Positions 21,665 through 30,526 are shown, counted from the stretch's first letter. The stretch: 47,843 bases of DNA from Actinomycetota bacterium (GCA_030682655.1 JAUXNU010000134.1:1-47843); one strand, 5' to 3'. The notes: generated by a model from the sequence alone, not told the origin. Program-made: numbers and translations.

Positions 21665-23386
21665 TTGACGTCAGCCTTGGCGAGCATACTTGCAACACTC
21701 TCGACGCTGCTCTGGGCGTTGGCCTTCGCAACGCGGTCGTGGTTCGCCGCAGCCGTGGCGCTGGTCTTGTCGATCGCCGCGGTCGGCTACATCTCGGTGT
21801 CAACGCGCCCCAGCCGCGAGTTGGCGCCCCCGCCTGTCCCAGCCATCCACGTTGAACCCCCGGCCCCTCAGCCACCGAGAGTCCGCCGCCTGGTACAGCC
21901 GAAGACGCTCGACCCACGTGCTGTTGCCCGGGCGTTCTTCGATAACGCTATTGCTGTGTCCCAGCCGGTTGCAGCACATATCTGGCTCGAGGATACCGAG
22001 ACAGGAACTCTCAGGCTCGTTGCGGGTGCGGGACCTCTCGCGCCCACGAACCAACCAGTGCCGGCAAATCGGGACACACTCGGGCGATCACTAGCTGGGG
22101 GGAAGGCGATTCTCGAGCCCCATGCACATTTGTGCTCTGCCGATCGAGAGGACACACTCTGGCGCTACGCAGTCCCCATCGGCTACGACTCTCTACGCGG
22201 CGTCGCCGCTTTGGACTTCGCTTCCACCTCACCACCGGACTCCGGCGCCCTCAATGACATCGTGGCTGGCTTCCGTCCCACACTCTCGGGTGCGATTGCA
22301 CTGTACGTTGCCGACATTCGTGGCCATGCCGCGCGCGCGTTGCTCGACGCTGCCCGGGCGCTGTCACGCAACCTCGACCCCGACCAGGTCATTGAGACGG
22401 CACTCGACACCGCAATGTCGTCGACGAGGGCGGCAACCGGCAGCGTCATGCTGCTCGATGCGGCCACGGGCCGTCTCAGGATCGTTGCCGCACGTGGCCT
22501 TCCCGAGGAGGTCGTTGCGTCCACGGAAGTCGCCATGGGTGAGGGTATCGCGGGTTGGGTCGCCGCTTCGAACCAGCCACTCCTCGTGGAGGACCTGCCC
22601 GGCAAGACAGGCCGCACCGACCGCCACGGGGTCAGGTCCGCAGTCTCCGTACCGATCGCGGATGAAGACGGGCTCCTTGGCGTTCTGAATATCGGAAGCC
22701 GTGATTTTCCCGCGCGATTCACCAGGGCGCACCTCGATATCCTGGAGACACTCGGACGGCTTGCTGCCGTGGCTCTGCGCAATGCCCGGGCCATGTCCTC
22801 GGCTGGTGACCTCTACTTCGACACGCTAAAAGCACTCGTGCTCGCCCTGGAGACCAAGGATCCGTACGCACAGGGCGGAACGGAGCGCGTGCTGCACTAC
22901 TCGCTGCTCATCGGTCAGGCCATGGGCTTGTCCATCGAGGAGTCACATGCACTCGAGATTGCAGCCATGCTGCACGACATCGGGATGACGGGACTCGACG
23001 GTTCGGCATCCACCCGTCCGCTCTCGACCGTCGAACGGGGCATGCTCACCATGCATCCGGTCATAGCGGCAGACATCTTGGAGCAGGCTCCCGCACTCGC
23101 TGCGGTCGTGCCTATCGTCTATCACCACCACGAGCACTTCGATGGCCGTGGCTACGTGACCGGGAGTTCCGGGGATCAGATTCCACTGGCCTCGCGTATT
23201 CTCGCCGTCGCTGACGCCTACGTGGCCATGACCTCGGATCGACCTTACCGCGCCGCCAAGACCTCTGATCGTGCGATGCGCGAGTTGTCCGACAAAGCAG
23301 GAACCCAGTTCGACCCCGATGTAGTGCAGACCTTCTTGCATCTGCTCGGATCGGACTCGAACCGGGTTCCGGACCGCCGACTCTAG
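21665..23386 (+). CDS. Membrane-anchored GAF-GAF-HD-GYP-like signalling protein
   Basis: 573 residues. Two N-terminal membrane helices (about 5-24 and 26-45) are followed by a Pro-rich linker, a first GAF-like domain (about 80-215), a clear second GAF domain (about 220-375) and an HD domain (about 385-570). The HD part keeps His-Asp (437-438), Tyr-His-His-His-Glu-His-Phe-Asp-Gly-Arg, Val-Ala-Asp-Ala-Tyr and Ser-Asp-Arg-Pro-Tyr-Arg. Two signature spots are changed: His-Asp-Ile-Gly-Lys reads ...Gly-Met (M441), and Gly-Tyr-Pro reads Gly-Tyr-Val (496-498). Canonical HD-GYP proteins hydrolyse cyclic di-GMP; here activity may be altered. TTG start after GGGGGAC; own promoter at 21606. Confidence 0.85.
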   Translation: MTSALASILATLSTLLWALAFATRSWFAAAVALVLSIAAVGYISVSTRPSRELAPPPVPAIHVEPPAPQPPRVRRLVQPKTLDPRAVARAFFDNAIAVSQPVAAHIWLEDTETGTLRLVAGAGPLAPTNQPVPANRDTLGRSLAGGKAILEPHAHLCSADREDTLWRYAVPIGYDSLRGVAALDFASTSPPDSGALNDIVAGFRPTLSGAIALYVADIRGHAARALLDAARALSRNLDPDQVIETALDTAMSSTRAATGSVMLLDAATGRLRIVAARGLPEEVVASTEVAMGEGIAGWVAASNQPLLVEDLPGKTGRTDRHGVRSAVSVPIADEDGLLGVLNIGSRDFPARFTRAHLDILETLGRLAAVALRNARAMSSAGDLYFDTLKALVLALETKDPYAQGGTERVLHYSLLIGQAMGLSIEESHALEIAAMLHDIGMTGLDGSASTRPLSTVERGMLTMHPVIAADILEQAPALAAVVPIVYHHHEHFDGRGYVTGSSGDQIPLASRILAVADAYVAMTSDRPYRAAKTSDRAMRELSDKAGTQFDPDVVQTFLHLLGSDSNRVPDRRL

Positions 23387-23410
23387 GCGGAGACACCCAA
23401 CGCGATCAAC

Positions 23411-23599
23411 CTAGCCGCGTTGGACCTTTCCCGCCTTCAGGCACTTCGTACACACCTTGATCTTCTTGACCGACCCGTCGACCACCGCGTTTACCGTCTG
23501 GATGTTCGGGTGAAACATACGGTTCGTGACGCGGTGAGAGTGACTGACGTTGCGGCCGGCAACCGGCTTCTTGCCGCACACGGTGCAGACCTGAGACAT
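23411..23599 (-). CDS. rpmB: Ribosomal protein bL28
   Basis: A 62-residue large-subunit ribosomal protein beginning MSQVCTVCGKKPVAGRNVSH. Two CxxC pairs (CTVC and CTKC) indicate the zinc-binding C+ form. The ATG at 23599 has GGAG 8 bases upstream. An open frame extends further up but has no ribosomal sequence. It lies on the minus strand, back to back with the DUF1858-Asp23-fakA run; rpmB next to Asp23 (yloU) and yloV is also the Bacillus order. Confidence 0.97.
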   Translation of the reverse strand: MSQVCTVCGKKPVAGRNVSHSHRVTNRMFHPNIQTVNAVVDGSVKKIKVCTKCLKAGKVQRG

Positions 23600-23670
23600 C
23601 TTGAGGACTCCGTTCGGTTCTTCGTCGGGCCTCCGCTTTGCGACGGCTGCCCCCTGGGTGCAAAAGCGCA

Positions 23671-23676
23671 ATGATA
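23671..23676 (-). promoter_or_regulatory. -10-like TATCAT ahead of rpmB
   Basis: On the minus strand TATCAT lies about 72 bases before the rpmB ATG. TGACGC 16 bases further up is a weak -35. Confidence 0.35.
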
Positions 23677-23748
23677 CTACCACACGCCCGATGCGTCACA
23701 CAACAATTCCCGCCGGTGAACCGAGCAGTTCACGTCGCCTGTTTCGGC

Positions 23749-23754
23749 TATACT
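23749..23754 (+). promoter_or_regulatory. -10 element TATACT ahead of the DUF1858-Asp23-fakA operon
   Basis: TATACT (5 of 6 to TATAAT) lies 41 bases before the ATG at 23796. No convincing -35 is seen. Confidence 0.45.
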
Positions 23755-23795
23755 TATTCTCGCGCAGACACTCCGAACCCGGCCGAGGAGTCGCC

Positions 23796-24020
23796 ATGGC
23801 GCCGTACACCGCGGATATGCTGATTCGAGACGTTCTTGTGAGCCACCCTGGTGCGACCACCGTCTTCGAACGCCACAAACTGGGATGCGCATCGTGTCTT
23901 GCTGCGGGAATGGAGACTCTCGGTTCGGTCGCAGGCATGCATGGCGTCCCCGTCGAGGCTTTGATCTCAGACCTCGACCGACTTGAGGACCCGACAGGAA
24001 GGGACGTGGCTGACGCATGA
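23796..24020 (+). CDS. DUF1858-domain protein
   Basis: A 74-residue protein matching the DUF1858 pattern: Met-Leu-Ile-Arg-Asp-Val-Leu, then His-Pro-Gly-Ala-x-x-Val-Phe, then the Cys-Ala-Ser-Cys pair (C31, C34), then Glu-Thr-Leu ... His-Gly-Val-Pro-Val-Glu-Ala-Leu. The domain is often found in anaerobes fused to or near redox proteins; its function is unsettled, and the CxxC may be redox-active or bind a metal. GAGGAG lies 5 bases before the ATG. Its stop overlaps the next start in ATGA, so it is co-translated with the Asp23 protein. Confidence 0.85.
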   Translation: MAPYTADMLIRDVLVSHPGATTVFERHKLGCASCLAAGMETLGSVAGMHGVPVEALISDLDRLEDPTGRDVADA

Positions 24021-24364
24021 CGACAAAGGCTCGCGGCGACATCAACATCGCAAATGATGTCCTGGCTGATCTGGCCGGGTTCGCAGCGCTTGAGTGCTAC
24101 GGCATCGTCGGCATGGCAAGCCCCTCCTTGGCGGACGGCGTCGCACAACTGCTCTCTCGTGAGAAGCTCCGCAAGGGAGTCATCATCAAGAGCATCGATG
24201 ACGGAGTGCAGGTCGACCTCTACGTGATCATCGAGTACGGAACGAATCTCTCCGAGGTCTCTCATAACCTGACCGAGCGCGTGAAGTACGTTCTTGTCAC
24301 GATGGCTGACGTCAAGGTCACGGCAGTGGATGTTCACGTACAAGGGATAAAGGTCCGCAAGTAG
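24017..24364 (+). CDS. Asp23/Gls24 family (YloU-like) protein
   Basis: A 115-residue protein with the family's pattern: Ile-Asn-Ile-Ala-Asn-Asp-Val-Leu, Cys-Tyr-Gly-Ile-Val-Gly-Met-Ala, Val-Asp-Leu-Tyr-Val-Ile-Ile-Glu-Tyr-Gly and a closing Val-Asp-Val-His-Val-Gln-Gly-Ile. Members are small cytoplasmic or membrane-docked proteins tied to envelope stress. They very often precede a FakA homologue (yloU-yloV in Bacillus), as here with 21 bases between. Coupled to the DUF1858 gene by ATGA. Confidence 0.93.
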   Translation: MTTKARGDINIANDVLADLAGFAALECYGIVGMASPSLADGVAQLLSREKLRKGVIIKSIDDGVQVDLYVIIEYGTNLSEVSHNLTERVKYVLVTMADVKVTAVDVHVQGIKVRK

Positions 24365-24385
24365 CACCCGAACCGGAGACGACAC

Positions 24386-26005
24386 ATGCCCGAACAGCCG
24401 ACGTTCGTCCGACTCGTGGTGGCGGCAGCCCAGGCCCTCGAAGAGCGCAAGGACGAGGTCAATCGCCTCAACGTCTTCCCGGTGCCCGACGGAGACACCG
24501 GAACCAACATGGCCCTGACCATGAAGGCGGTCATAGGCGAACTTGAGTCTCTGCCATCCGGTGCGAGTGTCCGCGACATATGTCATGCAGTGACTCAGGG
24601 TTCACTCATGGGCGCTCGTGGCAACTCCGGCGTCATCCTCAGTCAGATACTGCGCGGTCTGTGTGAGGCCGTCGCGGAGGCCGCACATTTCGACACCGCT
24701 CTTGTTGCCGCCGCGCTCGACCGTTCGAAGACCGTCGCCTTTCAGGCCGTTCGAAAGCCCGTCGAGGGCACGATGTTGACCGTGCTTAAAGACACCGCCG
24801 GGGCCGCCAAGGTCGCCCACCGCTCCGACAGCGACCTCGACACCATGCTCGATCAACTCCTTGCCGCAGCGTTCGAGTCGGTTCGCCGCACGCCCGAGCT
24901 GCTTCCTGTTCTGAAGGAGAACGGGGTCGTTGATGCCGGCGGCTTCGGTCTGGCAATACTTGCCGAAGGCCTGCTGGCTGCGTACAAGGGGACTGCAGTG
25001 CATGTGAGCGACACCATTTCGACGGCTGCCCCGAACATCACGATCGAATCGGCCGACGACTGGGACGATCAGGAGTACTTGTACTGCACGGAATTCCTGC
25101 TGATGGGGGAGGAACTCGATCGTGCCCAGATCGAGGAGTACGTCATCTCGATGGGGGGCTCGGAGCTCGTAGTCGGCGAGGGCGACACTCTGAAGATCCA
25201 CGTGCACACCGATAATCCGGGAGCCGTTCTGGCACATATGACCGGGCTCGGCGAGATCGCCGAGGTGCACATCAACAACATGCGTCAGCAGACCGAGGCC
25301 CGTCGGGCCGAGCTTCGGGCGCAGGCGACCGGCGACGCAGCCACACCGCGACGTCCCTACGGGCTCATCACGGTCTCGGTCGGTGACGGACTGACCGAGA
25401 TACTTCGAAGCCTGGGTGCGGACGCTGTCGTCAACGGCGGTCAGACAATGAACCCTTCGACCGCCGAGCTGCTCGAGGCTGCGTCGACGATACCTGCAGA
25501 CGCTGTGGTATTCCTTCCGAACAACAAGAACATCATCATGGCCGCTCAGCAGGCTGCCACCGTCTCGCCCGTACCTGCCGCAGTCGTTCCCACGAAGTCC
25601 ATTCCCGAAGCGTTCGCCGCTCTGCTCGCGTTCGACGCGTCCGCCTCCCTCGAAGACAACGTGACTGCGATGTCTGATGCTGCCTCAACGGTCCGCACGG
25701 GTGAGGTCACGACAGCCATCAAGGACTCAGTGGCAAAGGTCGGGCCCATCTCTGCGGGCCAGATAATCGGTATCACCGCCGATGAGATCGAGATCGTTGG
25801 GGACGACCTTGTCGACGTTGCACTCCGTCTTGTCGAGATGATCGCCGACGGCGCAGAAGCTGTGACACTGCTCGCCGGAAGCGATCTCTCACCCGATTCG
25901 CTCCACGAGATCGAGGAGCGAATCACCCAAGCACATCCCGGACTCGAGATCGAAAGCCACCACGGAGGCCAGCCTCTCTATCCGCTTATCATTGCCGCAG
26001 AGTAG
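24386..26005 (+). CDS. fakA: Fatty acid kinase catalytic subunit (FakA; DhaL-type)
   Basis: A 539-residue kinase. The N-terminal DhaL domain shows Asn-Val-Phe-Pro-Val-Pro-Asp-Gly-Asp-Thr-Gly-Thr-Asn-Met (nucleotide and Mg site) and Gly-Ala-Arg-Gly-Asn-Ser-Gly-Val-Ile-Leu-Ser-Gln. The middle and C-terminal FakA/DegV-like domains run to the end (Val-Phe-Leu-Pro-Asn-Asn-Lys-Asn-Ile). In Staphylococcus FakA phosphorylates a fatty acid held by FakB, giving acyl phosphate for phospholipid synthesis or elongation. A FakB candidate lies directly downstream, 17 bases away, which supports the call. Confidence 0.94.
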   Translation: MPEQPTFVRLVVAAAQALEERKDEVNRLNVFPVPDGDTGTNMALTMKAVIGELESLPSGASVRDICHAVTQGSLMGARGNSGVILSQILRGLCEAVAEAAHFDTALVAAALDRSKTVAFQAVRKPVEGTMLTVLKDTAGAAKVAHRSDSDLDTMLDQLLAAAFESVRRTPELLPVLKENGVVDAGGFGLAILAEGLLAAYKGTAVHVSDTISTAAPNITIESADDWDDQEYLYCTEFLLMGEELDRAQIEEYVISMGGSELVVGEGDTLKIHVHTDNPGAVLAHMTGLGEIAEVHINNMRQQTEARRAELRAQATGDAATPRRPYGLITVSVGDGLTEILRSLGADAVVNGGQTMNPSTAELLEAASTIPADAVVFLPNNKNIIMAAQQAATVSPVPAAVVPTKSIPEAFAALLAFDASASLEDNVTAMSDAASTVRTGEVTTAIKDSVAKVGPISAGQIIGITADEIEIVGDDLVDVALRLVEMIADGAEAVTLLAGSDLSPDSLHEIEERITQAHPGLEIESHHGGQPLYPLIIAAE

Positions 26006-26022
26006 ACACCTAAGGAGACCCA

Positions 26023-26874
26023 ATGGCCAAGGTCGGAATCGTCTGTGACAGTACGTGTGATCTGGGCCTTGAGTGGTTCGAGGCCAATGATGTGACCATG
26101 GTTCCTCTGAAGGTCCTCTTTGGCGAGGACACCTTCCTCGACTGGGTCGACCTTCAGCCGGAGCAGTTCTTCGAGAAGCTCACGGCCGCAACAACACTGC
26201 CCAAGACCTCGCAGCCGTCACCGGCGGAATTCGTGACCGCCTACGACGCCCTTGCCGAACAGGGCTGTGACTCGATCGTCTCCATCCATCTCACTGCGGC
26301 ACTCTCGGGTACCTTCGAGTCCGCGACATTGGCCGCAAAGGACGTGGCCATTCCCGTCCACGTGATAGACACCAAGTGCGTGACCCAGGCGACCGGCCTT
26401 GTGGTGAAGCTGGCAACGGAGCTGAGGGACGAGGGTCTCGACGCGGATACTATCGCGACGCGCGCCCGGGAGGCCACGACGCAGATGAAGATGTTCTTCA
26501 TCCTGGATACTCTCGAGTACCTCGTAAAGGGAGGCAGGGCAGGGAAGGCCCAGGGGCTTGCGGCATCCCTTCTCAACATCAAGCCCGTGCTCACATTCAA
26601 CCAAGACGGAATCATCGAACCTTTCAGGAAGATCAAAGGGCTGCGCAAGGCAATGGCGGAGCTGGCCACATACATCGCCGAGGAGTCGCGTGGCGGTGCG
26701 ATCAGACTCTCGCTCTTCCATGCTTGTGCGCCTGACCTGGCGGACGAACTCAAGGCCGCGTTCGATGAGGCCGGTGTGGACTACGTCCTTGACTCCGTAG
26801 GCCTAGTTGGCGCCGTCATCGGGACGTATGCCGGCCCCCGCGCACTCGGTGCGGCGTACCTGCCAAGGAGCTAG
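26023..26874 (+). CDS. fakB: DegV-family fatty-acid-binding protein (FakB)
   Basis: A 283-residue DegV-type protein that would hold a fatty acid for FakA. Family landmarks are Val-Cys-Asp-Ser-Thr-Cys-Asp-Leu near the N-terminus, Thr-Ser-Gln-Pro-Ser-Pro-Ala-Glu-Phe, Ile-His-Leu-Thr-Ala-Ala-Leu-Ser-Gly-Thr (carboxylate-binding Ser/Thr) and Leu-Glu-Tyr-Leu-Val-Lys-Gly-Gly-Arg. AAGGAG lies 8 bases before the ATG. It stands between fakA and recG. Which chain types it binds cannot be told from sequence. Confidence 0.92.
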   Translation: MAKVGIVCDSTCDLGLEWFEANDVTMVPLKVLFGEDTFLDWVDLQPEQFFEKLTAATTLPKTSQPSPAEFVTAYDALAEQGCDSIVSIHLTAALSGTFESATLAAKDVAIPVHVIDTKCVTQATGLVVKLATELRDEGLDADTIATRAREATTQMKMFFILDTLEYLVKGGRAGKAQGLAASLLNIKPVLTFNQDGIIEPFRKIKGLRKAMAELATYIAEESRGGAIRLSLFHACAPDLADELKAAFDEAGVDYVLDSVGLVGAVIGTYAGPRALGAAYLPRS

Positions 26875-26884
26875 GCCGACGAAC

Positions 26885-28987
26885 ATGGCTTCTCACGCGC
26901 GTCAGGATCCCGCAGCTACGCGTGCAGCGTGGGGCGATTCCGTCTCCTCCGCGCGGTTCGTGGACGCTGCACGCACCGAGGCACTGTCGCGCCTTGGGAT
27001 TCAAACCGTCGGTGACCTGGTCTGCCACTATCCTTTTCGCTATCTGGATCTTACAGAGACGGCTGCGCTCCTTCATGTCAAACCCGGAACAGATGTCACC
27101 GTCGTTGGCCGGGTTCACGCGGTAAACGTCAAGAAGCCGCGACCGCGCTTGACCATCGTTGAAGTCGCCATAGTGGACGGAACCGGCGTTCTCCTTGGCG
27201 TATGGTTCAACCAGCCGTATATGGCATCACGGTTCGTCGAGGGGGAGCACGTTGCCTTTGCCGGGCGTGTCACGCTCGACTACGGGATGAAGCAGATTCG
27301 CAACCCGCTGTTCGAGAAGCTCGGAGGGACCGGAGACCCCGCGATGCTGGGGCGGATTCTCCCGGTACATCGCACCACCGACGGGCTTTCGACCAGTTGG
27401 TTGCGCAGACTCGTTGCGGCGGCCGTCGATGACTTCGGTGACGTGGAGGACTTCCTGCCGTCCGAGATCCGAGTCGCACGCGAACTGATGCCGAGGCGGG
27501 CGGCGTTGCGGGCGGTCCAGTTTCCGTCTTCCCATGCCGAGTGTCGTGCCGCACGTCGCCGGCTCGCCTTCGAAGAGCTGTTCGTGCTCCAGGTGGGGCT
27601 CGCGCTGCGCAGACACGCGGTCCAGGTGCTCACTGGTGTTGCGCATCAGATCGGGGGACCGGCTCTAGGCCATCTGGTGCAAAACCTCCCCTTCGAGTTG
27701 ACTTGCGAACAGTGCGGCGCGCGCGATGACGTCCTTGGAGACATGGCGTCGAGTGTGCCAGCTAACCGCATGCTCCTGGGAGACGTCGGGACCGGCAAGA
27801 CGGTCGTGGCGGCCCACGCGCTGTGTGTTGCAGCCGATTCCGGCCACCAGGCGGCGATGATGGCCCCAACGGAGGTACTTGCAACCCAATATGCCGACAA
27901 GGTTGGTCCTATGATGTCCGCGGCGGGTGTCCCGTGGGCACTGCTCACCGGCTCGACTCCGGCGCGCCGGCGCCGCGAGATCGTAGCCGGGCTGGCGGAC
28001 GGCTCCCTGTGCGTTGCATTCGGGACGCATGCACTCATCGAAAAGGGCGTGTCCTTCGCGGACCTGAGTCTGGCCATCGTGGACGAACAGCATCGTTTCG
28101 GTGTCGCTCAGAGGCTCGGATTGCGATCGAAGGGAGCCGCCACGGATCTTCTCGTGATGACCGCAACACCAATCCCGCGCAGTCTGGCACTGACTCTGTA
28201 CGGGGATTTGGATACTTCCTACTTGCGGGAGCGTCCCATTTCCAACACGCCGCAGACCGTTACGGAAGTCGTTCCTGTATCCAGGCGCCGTGCTGCATAC
28301 GACGCCATCCGTTCCGAGGTGGCCGCCGGACGTCAGGCCTACATCGTATGCGCGCTCGTTGACGAATCCGACAGTGCCCAGGCGCGCGCTGCGGTCAAAG
28401 AGGCGGACCGTCTCGCTACTCAGGTCTTCCCGGATCTGAGGGTCGGACTGCTGACCGGCCGTATGGTCCCTGCTGAGAAGTCCAAGGTCATGGACGCGTT
28501 CAGACGGGGTGAGATCGATGTTCTCGTGTCGACCACGGTGATCGAGGTCGGTATCGACGTCCCGAATGCGACCATCATGATCGTCGAAGACGCCGAGCGT
28601 TTCGGACTGGCGCAGCTTCACCAGCTCAGAGGAAGGGTGGGCCGAGGAGAACATCCCGGTCGCTTCATCCTCTTCCCGGATGCCCGGACCGAGGAAAGCC
28701 GACGTCGAATGGAGGCCATCAGCTCCACAAACGACGGTTTCGAACTGGCCCGACTCGACATGACGCTGAGAGGAGAGGGCCAGATCCTTGGCCAGAGGCA
28801 AAGCGGTCTTCCGGAACTCAAACTCGCCGACCTGACCGAGGACATGGACCTTGTGGAAGCCGCACGCGATGATGCGCGTGCGATCGTCGACACCGAACCC
28901 GGGCTCGACGATCCTCGAAACGGTCCGCTGCGTCACGAGGTTGAGCAGCGCTTCGATGCTGTTTGGGAGTGGGTGAGCAGCGGGTGA
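26885..28987 (+). CDS. recG: ATP-dependent DNA helicase RecG
   Basis: A 700-residue branch-migration helicase for stalled forks and Holliday junctions. The wedge OB-fold domain is at about 50-170 (Val-Thr-Val-Val-Gly-Arg-Val-His). Helicase motifs are Walker A Gly-Asp-Val-Gly-Thr-Gly-Lys-Thr, the Val-Asp-Glu-Gln-His-Arg-Phe-Gly box, Met-Thr-Ala-Thr-Pro-Ile-Pro-Arg-Ser, Val-Ser-Thr-Thr-Val-Ile-Glu-Val-Gly-Ile-Asp-Val, and Gln-Leu-Arg-Gly-Arg-Val-Gly-Arg-Gly. The ATG at 26885 is 10 bases after the fakB stop, with AAGGAG at the end of fakB somewhat far upstream. Its TGA overlaps the rsmD GTG. Confidence 0.96.
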   Translation: MASHARQDPAATRAAWGDSVSSARFVDAARTEALSRLGIQTVGDLVCHYPFRYLDLTETAALLHVKPGTDVTVVGRVHAVNVKKPRPRLTIVEVAIVDGTGVLLGVWFNQPYMASRFVEGEHVAFAGRVTLDYGMKQIRNPLFEKLGGTGDPAMLGRILPVHRTTDGLSTSWLRRLVAAAVDDFGDVEDFLPSEIRVARELMPRRAALRAVQFPSSHAECRAARRRLAFEELFVLQVGLALRRHAVQVLTGVAHQIGGPALGHLVQNLPFELTCEQCGARDDVLGDMASSVPANRMLLGDVGTGKTVVAAHALCVAADSGHQAAMMAPTEVLATQYADKVGPMMSAAGVPWALLTGSTPARRRREIVAGLADGSLCVAFGTHALIEKGVSFADLSLAIVDEQHRFGVAQRLGLRSKGAATDLLVMTATPIPRSLALTLYGDLDTSYLRERPISNTPQTVTEVVPVSRRRAAYDAIRSEVAAGRQAYIVCALVDESDSAQARAAVKEADRLATQVFPDLRVGLLTGRMVPAEKSKVMDAFRRGEIDVLVSTTVIEVGIDVPNATIMIVEDAERFGLAQLHQLRGRVGRGEHPGRFILFPDARTEESRRRMEAISSTNDGFELARLDMTLRGEGQILGQRQSGLPELKLADLTEDMDLVEAARDDARAIVDTEPGLDDPRNGPLRHEVEQRFDAVWEWVSSG

Positions 28988-29565
28988 GGATCGTAGCTGG
29001 TGAACTGCGTGGCCGCCGCATCTCAGCCCCCGCCGGCGTCGAGACCCGTCCCACGTCGGACCGCGTGCGAGAGGCGCTGTTCAGTTCGCTGACGGCTCGC
29101 CTCGGCACACTTGACGGAGCATGCGTGCTCGATGCGTTTGCGGGATCGGGCGCCCTTGGCATCGAGGCGCTTTCCCGGGGTGCTTCCAGTGCGACCTTCG
29201 TGGAATCGGCACGCCCCGCCCTCTCGGCGCTCGACGCCAACGTCGGTTTCCTCGGAATCGCGAATCGGACGCGCATCGTTCGTGGGGACGTGTTCGCCCT
29301 TGCCCGGAGGGGCGCCCTACCAGGCGGGCCGTTCACGTTGCTCTTTCTCGACCCTCCCTATAGAATCAACAAGTTCGAGGTCAGAAGGCTTATCGAGGAT
29401 ATGCTTGATGCCAGTCTGGTGACCCGCGAAGCACTTGTCGTCTGGGAGCACGCATCGAACACGGATGCCGACTGGCCTGACCGGTGCGCGGAGCTTGGGG
29501 CGCGCAAGTACGGATCCACGACGATCTCCATTGCAGGATGCGACGCAGAAGGGGAGGGTCGATGA
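28984..29565 (+). CDS. rsmD: 16S rRNA m2G966 methyltransferase
   Basis: A 193-residue SAM-dependent methyltransferase for 16S rRNA guanine N2. It begins VRIVAGELRGRRI, and shows Thr-Arg-Pro-Thr-Ser-Asp-Arg-Val-Arg-Glu-Ala, the SAM loop Val-Leu-Asp-Ala-Phe-Ala-Gly-Ser-Gly-Ala-Leu-Gly, and motif IV Asp-Pro-Pro-Tyr. It starts with GTG inside the recG stop (GTGA) and ends inside the coaD start (ATGA). rsmD-coaD is a very common pair. Confidence 0.96.
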   Translation: MRIVAGELRGRRISAPAGVETRPTSDRVREALFSSLTARLGTLDGACVLDAFAGSGALGIEALSRGASSATFVESARPALSALDANVGFLGIANRTRIVRGDVFALARRGALPGGPFTLLFLDPPYRINKFEVRRLIEDMLDASLVTREALVVWEHASNTDADWPDRCAELGARKYGSTTISIAGCDAEGEGR

Positions 29566-30053
29566 AGCGGGGACTGTGCCCGGGTACGTTCGACCCGGTT
29601 ACCTCAGGTCACCTCGACATCATCGAGCGAGCCGCCTTCCTGCTTGACGAACTGGTCGTCGCAGTTGCCTTCAATCCCGACAAGGGTGGTGGGCCACTGT
29701 TCACGGTTGAGGAGCGCGTCGCGTTCATCGAGGATGCAACACAAGAACTTCCTAACGTGACGGTGCGGCCTTTTGATACCCTGTTGGTGGACTTCGCACA
29801 CGAGACCGGTGCCACGGCTATCATCAAGGGCCTTCGAGCGGTAACGGATTTCGAGCGGGAATTCCAGATGGCTCAGCTGAACTACCGTCTCGACAAGAGG
29901 ATCGAAACGATGTTCATCATGGCGATACCGGAGTACATGTACCTCAGTTCCTCGGCAGTCAAGGAGATAGCGAGACATGGCGGGCCCGTGAAAGGTCTCG
30001 TACCGGATGTGGTGCGCGAGGCAATGACGGCGCGGTTCGCCCAGTCCCGTTAA
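29562..30053 (+). CDS. coaD: Phosphopantetheine adenylyltransferase
   Basis: A 163-residue enzyme for the fourth step of coenzyme A synthesis, adding AMP to 4'-phosphopantetheine. The nucleotidyl-transferase motif Gly-Thr-Phe-Asp-Pro-Val-Thr-Ser-Gly-His is at residues 8-17 and Tyr-Met-Tyr-Leu-Ser-Ser-Ser-Ala-Val-Lys-Glu near 125. The ATG at 29562 overlaps the rsmD stop, with GGGGAGGG upstream. CoA made by this pathway is also the source of the acyl-carrier-protein arm used by the fab genes downstream. Confidence 0.97.
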   Translation: MKRGLCPGTFDPVTSGHLDIIERAAFLLDELVVAVAFNPDKGGGPLFTVEERVAFIEDATQELPNVTVRPFDTLLVDFAHETGATAIIKGLRAVTDFEREFQMAQLNYRLDKRIETMFIMAIPEYMYLSSSAVKEIARHGGPVKGLVPDVVREAMTARFAQSR

Positions 30054-30065
30054 GGGAGGACTTTC

Positions 30066-30524
30066 ATGGACATTATGGCCTTGATCGATCGAATCGAAGA
30101 GCTTGTCGACAACGGGCGTTCGTTCCCGTTCTCCAGCTCCAAGTCGGTCGATCCTGAGAAGGTCTATGAGATCATCGATGAGATCCGCGCTCAATTCCCC
30201 GACGAGCTCAAGCAGGCCCGTTGGATCGTCAAGGAGCGCCAGGAGATGCTCGAAGAGGCCGAGAAGGAGGCTAACCGCGTTCTCGAAGAGGCGCGGGACC
30301 GTGCGCAGGCGATCGCCTCCGAGCAGGAAGTGGTCAAGCTCGCGGAGCAGCAGGCCGCGGCCATCCTTGACGATGCCCGAACCAAGGAACGCGAGATCCG
30401 GCTCGGCGCCGAAGACTATGCCGACGAGATGCTCGCCAACCTCGAAGTCAACCTCGGCAAGCTCCTGACTGCCGTGCAGCGCGGCCGCGACCGTCTGCAG
30501 GGCAAGGTCAATCAGCGACAATAG
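30066..30524 (+). CDS. Coiled-coil protein resembling ATP synthase b-subunit stalks
   Basis: 152 residues, almost all helical and highly charged, with heptad-like Ala/Glu/Leu patterns over about 45-140 (KERQEMLEEAEKEANRVLEE region). The N-terminal ~35 residues (MDIMALIDRIEELVDNG ...) are less charged and could dock to a partner. There is no membrane segment. Similar small proteins are annotated as ATPase or F0 subunit b-like and are known to me between coaD and the yceD gene in related bacteria. A role in division or envelope scaffolding is possible but not shown. AGGGAGGA lies just ahead of the ATG. Confidence 0.75.
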   Translation: MDIMALIDRIEELVDNGRSFPFSSSKSVDPEKVYEIIDEIRAQFPDELKQARWIVKERQEMLEEAEKEANRVLEEARDRAQAIASEQEVVKLAEQQAAAILDDARTKEREIRLGAEDYADEMLANLEVNLGKLLTAVQRGRDRLQGKVNQRQ

Positions 30525-30526
30525 CC

